Below the pieces are notes generated by a model. The model made no database searches, was not told the DNA's origin, and worked only from the letters and a program-made list of their open reading frames with translations. The translations under genes were made by a program, and so were the position numbers. Shown piece after piece: positions 15,298 through 20,134 of a stretch of 20,134 bases of DNA; position 1 is the stretch's first letter, and each line of letters starts with the position of its first letter. Location of the stretch: assembly GCA_934293575.1 (NCBI GenBank), contig CAKQYU010000018.1, forward strand, positions 1-20,134. Reading direction: 5' to 3'. This DNA is from an uncultured Lachnospiraceae bacterium. Its GTDB lineage: Bacteria; Bacillota; Clostridia; Lachnospirales; Lachnospiraceae.

Positions 15298-15535
15298 TGC
15301 TGTGACATTGATAGCGTTGAAGCGTGAGGTTGCTACAGAAATGTAGGTTTTTCCGTGGAGCGAATGTCAAGTTAAAAAACTGACGGCAAGTCACTGTACC
15401 ATAACGATCCCGGATGCGGGAGATGACGTGTGAAAGTTTGCAATCTGCTTCAAATTGCGACACACACGGGAGAGTGTGCAGTCACCACTTGTCGTACCTA
15501 TCAAAAATAAGTGCGAAAAGGAGGAGACTTTTTTT
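15298..15535 (+). ncRNA. Structured mRNA leader of S10 operon, candidate autoregulatory element
   Basis: The untranslated leader of about 238 nt has clear structure. TGACATT (15303-15309) pairs with AATGTCA (15363-15369) around a hairpin CTACA-GAAA-TGTAG (15333-15346) closed by a GNRA tetraloop. TCCCG (15408-15412) and CGGGA (15417-15421) form a second hairpin. GTGTG (15428-15432) with GCAAT (15440-15444) pairs with ATTGC (15454-15458) and CACAC (15461-15465). CACAC (15463-15467) can instead pair with GTGTG (15474-15478). Ribosomal protein leaders that regulate these operons are known in bacteria, and S10-type leaders have been proposed for Clostridia. Which protein, if any, binds here is not shown. 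Confidence 0.65.
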
Positions 15536-15853
15536 ATGGCAAATCAAGTAATGAGAATTACACTTAAGGCTTACGATCACAAATTAATCGATCAGGCGGC
15601 TGCAAACATCATTGACACTGTTAAGAAGACAGGTGCTAAGGTGTCCGGTCCTGTACCAATGCCTACTAAGATTGAGAAGGTTACAATCTTAAGAGCGGTT
15701 CATAAGTACAAAGACTCAAGAGAGCAGTTCGAGCAGAGAACTCATAAGAGATTAATTGACGTAATCCAGCCTACACAGAAGACTATCGACGCTTTACAGA
15801 AGATGGATATGTCAGCTGGTGTTTACATCGATGTTAAGATGAAAAACAAATAA
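15536..15853 (+). CDS. rpsJ: 30S ribosomal protein S10
   Basis: Small-subunit protein uS10, first gene of the operon and also a partner of NusB in transcription antitermination. Length is 105 residues, normal for the family. Typical sequence: MRITLKAYDHKLIDQAAANI, SGPVPMPTKIEKVTILR, and the HKYKDSREQFEQRTHKRLIDV block. The ATG at 15536 follows AAAGGAGGAG (15517-15526). The frame is open upstream to a TTG at 15455, but that lies in the structured leader and is not part of the family sequence. Confidence 0.98.
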   Translation: MANQVMRITLKAYDHKLIDQAAANIIDTVKKTGAKVSGPVPMPTKIEKVTILRAVHKYKDSREQFEQRTHKRLIDVIQPTQKTIDALQKMDMSAGVYIDVKMKNK

Positions 15854-15956
15854 GAAAAGAAACAGTACAGTTTACCTAAGAGACCGCTTGACCGGTCAAA
15901 TTTAGAATGATTGCAAATGCAATCCGCTGTAGATTATTTAGGAGGAAATTTTAAAA
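15854..15956 (+). other. rpsJ-rplC intergenic region with palindromes
   Basis: This 103-base gap is much longer than the other gaps in the operon. It holds a 12-base perfect palindrome TTGACCGGTCAA (15888-15899) and a 6-bp hairpin GATTGC-AAAT-GCAATC (15909-15924), ending with the rplC binding site AGGAGGA. No T run follows either stem, so termination is not expected. A role in RNA processing or stability is possible. Confidence 0.5.
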
Positions 15957-16643
15957 ATGAAGAAAGCAATTTTAGCTACAAAAGTCGGAATGACTCAAAT
16001 CTTCAATGAAGACGGTGTGTTAACACCTGTAACGGTTTTACAGGCAGGACCTTGTGTGGTTACACAGGTTAAGACCATTGAAAACGATGGATATGAAGCA
16101 ATCCAGGTTGGTTTCGGTGAGAAAAAAGAAAAGATTACTACAAAAGATGTATCTGGTAAGAAGACAATCAGAAATCCACATGGTGCCGGAAAGGCAGAAG
16201 TTGGACACTTTAAAAAGGCAAACACAACTCCTAAGAAGTTCGTTAGAGAGTTCAGAGTAGATGACGTTTCTGAATACGTTGCTGGAGAAAGCGTTATCAA
16301 AGCTGATATCTTTGCTGAGGGTGACAAGATTGATGTTACTGCTAAATCAAAAGGTAAGGGATATGAAAGTGCAATCAAGAGACATGGATTACACACAGGT
16401 CCTAAGACCCATGGTTCTAAGTATCATCGTCATGCAGGTTCAAATGGATGTTGTTCTGATCCTGGTCGTGTATTTAAGGGCAAGAAGATGCCTGGACATA
16501 TGGGTGCAGTCAGAGTAACTGTTCAGAACTTAGAGGTTGTTAAAATAGATGTAGACAATGACGTAATCTTAGTTAAGGGATCTGTTCCAGGACCTAAGAA
16601 GTCATTGGTTATGATTAAAGAATCCGTTAAGAGCGGAAAGTAG
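15957..16643 (+). CDS. rplC: 50S ribosomal protein L3
   Basis: Large-subunit protein uL3, which helps start 50S assembly and sits near the peptidyl transferase centre. Length is 228 residues, somewhat longer than the usual about 210. The extra part is in the middle (about residues 55-85, KKEKITTKDVSGKKTIRN region). Family sequence is clear: KAILATKVGMTQIFNEDG at the start and the GSKYHRHAGSNGCCSDPGRVFKGKKMPGHMG loop that reaches the ribosome core. The ATG follows TTTAGGAGGAAATT. Confidence 0.98.
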   Translation: MKKAILATKVGMTQIFNEDGVLTPVTVLQAGPCVVTQVKTIENDGYEAIQVGFGEKKEKITTKDVSGKKTIRNPHGAGKAEVGHFKKANTTPKKFVREFRVDDVSEYVAGESVIKADIFAEGDKIDVTAKSKGKGYESAIKRHGLHTGPKTHGSKYHRHAGSNGCCSDPGRVFKGKKMPGHMGAVRVTVQNLEVVKIDVDNDVILVKGSVPGPKKSLVMIKESVKSGK

Positions 16644-16666
16644 TCTATAGGAAGGAGGAATAGATT

Positions 16667-17287
16667 ATGGCAACAGTAGCTGTTTACAACACTGAAGGTA
16701 AAGAAGTTGAGAAGTTAGAGCTTAACGATGCAGTATTCGGTGTAGAAATAAATGAGCATTTGGTTCACATGGCAGTTGTAGCTCAGCTTGCAAATAAGCG
16801 TCAGGGAACACAGAGTGCTAAAACTCGCGCAGAAGTACGCGGTGGTGGTAAGAAGCCATGGAGACAGAAAGGTACCGGTCATGCAAGACAGGGTTCTACA
16901 AGATCTCCACAGTGGACTGGTGGTGGTGTCGTATTTGCACCAAAGCCAAGAGATTATTCTATCAAGTTAAATAAGAAGGAAAAGGCAGGTGCTATGAAGT
17001 CTGCACTTACTTCTAAGGTTAACGAAGAGAAGTTCATCGTATTGGATGAGTTAAAGTTAGATGAGATTAAGACAAAGAAGTTTGTAGAGGTGCTTAACAA
17101 CCTTGAGGTTTCAAAGGCATTGGTTGTAATGAAAGACAAAGATGATAACGTAATCATGTCAGCAAACAATGTTCCTGATGTTAAGACAACTTTATCAAAC
17201 ACAATTAACGTATATGACATCTTAAAGTATGACACAGTTGTTATTACTAAGGATGCAGTAGCAGCAATCGAGGAGGTGTACGCATAA
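16667..17287 (+). CDS. rplD: 50S ribosomal protein L4
   Basis: Large-subunit protein uL4, 206 residues, normal length. The extended loop that lines the peptide exit tunnel is visible as GGGKKPWRQKGTGHARQGSTRSPQWTGGGVVFAPKPRDY (residues about 60-98). In E. coli this protein also represses its own operon; whether it does so here is unknown. The gene starts 23 bases after rplC with AAGGAGGAA before it, and its stop overlaps the rplW start by one base. Confidence 0.98.
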   Translation: MATVAVYNTEGKEVEKLELNDAVFGVEINEHLVHMAVVAQLANKRQGTQSAKTRAEVRGGGKKPWRQKGTGHARQGSTRSPQWTGGGVVFAPKPRDYSIKLNKKEKAGAMKSALTSKVNEEKFIVLDELKLDEIKTKKFVEVLNNLEVSKALVVMKDKDDNVIMSANNVPDVKTTLSNTINVYDILKYDTVVITKDAVAAIEEVYA

Positions 17288-17586
17288 TGGCAGATATCAA
17301 ATATTATGACGTAATTCAGAAACCTATCATTACTGAGAAGTCTATGGATGCTATGGCTGACAAGAAATATACTTTCCAGGTTCATCCGGAAGCAACAAAG
17401 ACTATGATTAAGGATGCTGTTGAAAAGATGTTCGAAGGAACAAAGGTTGCAAAGGTAAACACAATGAATCTTGACGGTAAGACAAAGAGACGTGGAATGG
17501 TTTACGGAAAGACTGCTAAGTCTAAGAAGGCAATTGTTCAGTTGACAGAGGACAGCAAGGATATTGAAATCTTTGAAGGTTTATAA
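17287..17586 (+). CDS. rplW: 50S ribosomal protein L23
   Basis: Large-subunit protein uL23, 99 residues, at the exit tunnel mouth where trigger factor and SRP dock. Recognisable by YYDVIQKPIITEKSMDAM, KYTFQVHPEATKTMIKDAVEKMF and the KRRGMVYGKT tail region. The ATG shares one base with the rplD stop (TAATG), with GGAGGTG just before it, so the two are translationally coupled. Confidence 0.97.
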   Translation: MADIKYYDVIQKPIITEKSMDAMADKKYTFQVHPEATKTMIKDAVEKMFEGTKVAKVNTMNLDGKTKRRGMVYGKTAKSKKAIVQLTEDSKDIEIFEGL

Positions 17587-17646
17587 AATATAACATTCAT
17601 ACGCATGCAAGCGTGATAATAAATGCAATTTGAAAGGAGAAACATC

Positions 17647-18489
17647 ATGGGAATTAAGACATATAACCCATATACACCTTCCAGAAGAAATATGACTGGT
17701 TTGGATTTTGATGTAATCACAACAGATACTCCTGAGAAGTCATTACTTGTTTCTGTAAAGAAAAACGCAGGCCGTAATAATCAGGGTAAGATTACAGTAA
17801 GACACCAGGGTGGTGGAAATAGAAGACATTATAGATTAGTTGATTTTAAGAGAAATAAAGATGGAGTTCCTGCAACTGTTAAGACAATCGAGTACGATCC
17901 AAACAGAACAGCAAACATCGCATTAATCTGCTATGCAGATGGTGAGAAATCATACATCTTAGCTCCTGTAGGATTACAGGTTGGTGACGTTCTTATGAAT
18001 GGTAAGGATGCAGAAATCAAAATTGGTAACTGCTTACCATTAGAGAATATTCCGGTTGGTACTGAGGTACACAATGTTGAGTTATATCCGGGAAGAGGTG
18101 GACAGTTAGTTCGTTCTGCCGGTAATTCAGCTCAGCTTATGGCAAAGGAAGGAAAGTATGCAACACTTCGTTTACCATCAGGCGAAATGAGAATGGTTCC
18201 GATCGTTGCAAGAGCAACAGTTGGACAGGTTGGTAATATTGAGCATGGTCTTGTTAAGATCGGTAAAGCAGGACGTAAGCGTCATATGGGTATCAGACCT
18301 ACTGTTCGTGGTTCTGTTATGAACCCTAACGACCATCCACACGGTGGTGGTGAAGGTAAGACAAGTATTGGTAGACCGGGTCCATGTACTCCATGGGGTA
18401 AACCAGCACTTGGACTTAAGACACGTAAGAAGAATAAACATTCTAATAAGATGATTGTCAGAACCAGAGATGGTAAGAGCATTAAGTAA
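17647..18489 (+). CDS. rplB: 50S ribosomal protein L2
   Basis: Large-subunit protein uL2, 280 residues, needed for subunit joining and peptidyl transferase function. Typical blocks: GIKTYNPYTPSRRNMTGLDF, GRNNQGKITVRHQGGGNRRHYR, and near the end the invariant VMNPNDHPHGGGEGKTSIGRPGPCTPWGKP with the conserved histidine. The start at 17647 follows AAAGGAG (17633-17639). An ATG at 17623 would place that site inside the gene. The gap to rplW (60 bases) contains a short ACGC/GCGT stem. Confidence 0.98.
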   Translation: MGIKTYNPYTPSRRNMTGLDFDVITTDTPEKSLLVSVKKNAGRNNQGKITVRHQGGGNRRHYRLVDFKRNKDGVPATVKTIEYDPNRTANIALICYADGEKSYILAPVGLQVGDVLMNGKDAEIKIGNCLPLENIPVGTEVHNVELYPGRGGQLVRSAGNSAQLMAKEGKYATLRLPSGEMRMVPIVARATVGQVGNIEHGLVKIGKAGRKRHMGIRPTVRGSVMNPNDHPHGGGEGKTSIGRPGPCTPWGKPALGLKTRKKNKHSNKMIVRTRDGKSIK

Positions 18490-18507
18490 TAGAAGGAGGT
18501 TTGACCT

Positions 18508-18789
18508 ATGGCTCGTTCATTAAAAAAAGGACCATTTGCAGATGAGCATTTGTTAAAGAAAATCGATGCTATGAACGCTAGTAACGATAAGCAGGTTGTC
18601 AAGACCTGGTCACGTCGTTCTACTATCTTCCCTAGCTTCGTAGGACATACAATCGCCGTATATGACGGAAGAAGACACGTACCTGTATATGTAACTGAGG
18701 ATATGGTTGGTCATAAACTTGGAGAGTTCGTAGCTACAAGAACATATAAGGGACATGGCAAGGATGAGAAGAAGTCAAAATTAAGATAA
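18508..18789 (+). CDS. rpsS: 30S ribosomal protein S19
   Basis: Small-subunit protein uS19, 93 residues, normal length, binding the 30S head with S13. The family sequence is clear from MARSLKKGPFADEHLLKKID through WSRRSTIFPSFVGHTIAVYDGRRHVPVYVTEDMVGHKLGEFVATRTY. AGAAGGAGGT lies just before the start, 18 bases after the rplB stop. Confidence 0.98.
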   Translation: MARSLKKGPFADEHLLKKIDAMNASNDKQVVKTWSRRSTIFPSFVGHTIAVYDGRRHVPVYVTEDMVGHKLGEFVATRTYKGHGKDEKKSKLR

Positions 18790-18814
18790 TTAGAATTGGA
18801 AGGAGGAATTATCC

Positions 18815-19210
18815 ATGGCTAAAGGACATAGATCCAAGATTAAAAGAGAAAGAAATGCGAATAAGGATACAAGACCATCAGCTAAGGTTTCTTACGCAAG
18901 AGTATCTGTAACTAAAGCATGTTTCGTTTTAGATGCCATTAGAGGTAAGGATGTAGAAACAGCACTTGCTATCTTAGCTTACAATCCAAGATATGCTTCA
19001 AGTGTAATAGAGAAGTTGTTAAAGTCAGCAATTGCAAATGCTGAAACAAACTATCCTGATAAAAATTACAAAGCAGAGAACCTTTATATTGCAGAATGTT
19101 ATGCAAATAAGGGACCAACAATGAAGAGAATTCAACCAAGAGCACAGGGTAGAGCTTATAGAATCGAGAAGAGAACAAGCCACATTACAATCGTGCTTGA
19201 TGAAAGATAA
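18815..19210 (+). CDS. rplV: 50S ribosomal protein L22
   Basis: Large-subunit protein uL22, 131 residues, slightly longer than the usual 110-115 because of a basic N-terminal addition (MAKGHRSKIKRERNANKDTR). The core is typical: VSYARVSVTKACFVLDAIRGKDV, AIANAETNYPDKN and the tunnel hairpin loop GPTMKRIQPRAQGRAYRIEKRTSHITIVL. Variation in that loop is known to alter macrolide response in other bacteria, but nothing unusual is seen. AAGGAGGAA precedes the start. Confidence 0.98.
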   Translation: MAKGHRSKIKRERNANKDTRPSAKVSYARVSVTKACFVLDAIRGKDVETALAILAYNPRYASSVIEKLLKSAIANAETNYPDKNYKAENLYIAECYANKGPTMKRIQPRAQGRAYRIEKRTSHITIVLDER

Positions 19211-19221
19211 GGAGGCATATA

Positions 19222-19887
19222 ATGGGACAGAAAGTTAATCCTCATGGTTTGAGAGTCGGTATCATCAAGGATTGGGATTCTAGATGGTATGCTGATACAA
19301 AGGATAATGAGTTTTCAGACAACTTAGTTGAAGACAACAAGATTCGTACATTCCTTAAGAAAAGACTTTACAGTGCTCAGGTATCTAAGATTGAGATGGA
19401 AAGAGCATCTGATAGATTAAAAGTTATCATTTACACAGCAAAGCCTGGTGTTGTAATTGGTAAGGGTGGTGCTGAAATCGAAGCACTTAAGAAGGAAGTT
19501 GCTAAGTTAACTAGCAAGAAGTTAATGGTAGATGTTAAGGAAGTTAAGAAACCGGATGCAGACGCTCAGTTAGTAGCTGAGAACATTGCAGCACAGTTAG
19601 AGAATCGTATTTCTTTCCGTCGTGCAATGAAGTCATGCATGGGTAGAACAATGAAGAGTGGAGCATTAGGAATCAAGGCAGCTTGTTCAGGACGTTTGGG
19701 CGGTGCTGATATGGCTCGTACAGAGTTTTATGTAGACGGAACAATTCCTCTTCAGACACTTCGTGCAAATATTGATTATGGTTTTGCTGAAGCTGACACA
19801 ACTTATGGTAAGGTTGGTGTTAAGGTTTGGATTAACCACGGTGAAGTACTTCCAACTAAGAACACAAAGGAAGGGAGCGATAAATAA
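19222..19887 (+). CDS. rpsC: 30S ribosomal protein S3
   Basis: Small-subunit protein uS3, 221 residues, at the mRNA entry site. It begins GQKVNPHGLRVGIIKDWDSRW, has the KH-type RNA binding loop VVIGKGGAEIEALKKEV and the C-terminal domain with RISFRRAMKSCMGRTMKSGALGIK. AAGGAGGC lies before the start, 11 bases after rplV. Its stop overlaps the rplP start by one base. Confidence 0.98.
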   Translation: MGQKVNPHGLRVGIIKDWDSRWYADTKDNEFSDNLVEDNKIRTFLKKRLYSAQVSKIEMERASDRLKVIIYTAKPGVVIGKGGAEIEALKKEVAKLTSKKLMVDVKEVKKPDADAQLVAENIAAQLENRISFRRAMKSCMGRTMKSGALGIKAACSGRLGGADMARTEFYVDGTIPLQTLRANIDYGFAEADTTYGKVGVKVWINHGEVLPTKNTKEGSDK

Positions 19888-20134
19888 TGTTAATGCCTAA
19901 AAGAGTAAAGCATAGAAAGCAGTTCAGAGGTTCCATGGCTGGTAAGGCTACAAGAGGTAACAAAATCAGCAATGGTGAATATGGTATCGTTGCAATGGAG
20001 CCGGCTTGGATTAAGTCAAATCAGATCGAAGCAGCCCGTGTCGCTATGACTCGTTATGTAAAGCGTACCGGTAAAGTTTGGATTAAGATTTTCCCTGATA
20101 AGCCTTATACATCTAAGCCTATCGGTGTTCGTAT
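19887..20134 (+). CDS. rplP: 50S ribosomal protein L16 (5' part, runs off window)
   Basis: Large-subunit protein uL16, which contacts A-site tRNA. About 82 residues are visible, beginning MLMPKRVKHRKQFRGSMAGK and continuing through ISNGEYGIVAMEPAWIKSNQIEAARVAMTRYVKRTGKVWIKIFPDKP, the usual L16 sequence. The ATG shares one base with the rpsC stop (TAATG) and AAGGGAG precedes it. The frame is open at the window end, so the gene is cut by the window and not truncated. Confidence 0.96.
   Translation, partial: MLMPKRVKHRKQFRGSMAGKATRGNKISNGEYGIVAMEPAWIKSNQIEAARVAMTRYVKRTGKVWIKIFPDKPYTSKPIGVR

Noticed and set aside
15455..15535. N-terminal extension of S10 from a TTG
   Set aside because: It falls in the structured leader, the added residues do not belong to the S10 family, and AAAGGAGGAG points to the ATG at 15536.
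15536..20134. Different codon use in the S10 operon (CCA/CCT proline, AGA arginine, GGT glycine) compared with the genes before it (CCG, CGG) as a sign of transfer
   Set aside because: Strong codon bias is normal for highly expressed ribosomal protein genes and gene order is the usual one.

Overview
The window looks like chromosomal DNA from a low-to-mid GC Gram-positive anaerobe of the Clostridia, most probably a Lachnospiraceae member. This is inferred from the style of the proteins (strong AGGAGG ribosome binding sites, a clostridial S10 operon, tandem DUF4230 genes, an Aminotran_MocR-type aspartate aminotransferase). No species call is possible from the sequence alone.

Layout. 1-130: the 5' end of a minus-strand gene with a Thr/Pro-rich repeat N-terminus. 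312-758: a DUF2752 membrane protein. 790-872: tRNA-Leu(CAG) with its own promoter and terminator. 940-2296: two tandem DUF4230 genes, one membrane-anchored and one a lipoprotein. 2502-3785: a class I aminotransferase with its own promoter and terminator. 3878-5752: a MATE transporter followed by a YbaK-type Cys-tRNA(Pro) deacylase. Convergent to these, 5757-8267 on the minus strand holds an RlmI-like methyltransferase and a cardiolipin synthase, transcribed from a clear promoter at 8305-8333. Between this promoter and the next divergent one lies a truncated IS3-type element (about 8341-8473) that still has one terminal repeat and the first codons of its transposase.

8556-13551 is a tightly packed MoxR / DUF58 / small membrane protein / VWA / VWA / TPR operon of the aerotolerance (Bat) type, with mostly overlapping genes. 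Two further genes follow without an obvious terminator: a PF13679-type methyltransferase and a small membrane protein. In this known but functionally unsettled system, a MoxR AAA+ ATPase is thought to act on membrane-anchored VWA proteins. The DUF58 protein here has a degraded metal-binding (MIDAS) motif, and no BatD-like gene is present.

15263-20134 is the start of the S10 ribosomal protein operon: promoter, a structured leader of about 240 nt, then rpsJ, rplC, rplD, rplW, rplB, rpsS, rplV, rpsC and the 5' part of rplP, which runs off the window. The leader has a long-range stem, a GAAA-capped hairpin and two mutually exclusive pairings, and is a good candidate for autoregulation. No CRISPR array, phage or defence island was seen. 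The best leads are the S10 leader, the MoxR/VWA operon, the IS remnant between two promoters, and a recurring TTGCAT/TTGCAA -35 element shared by four promoters.
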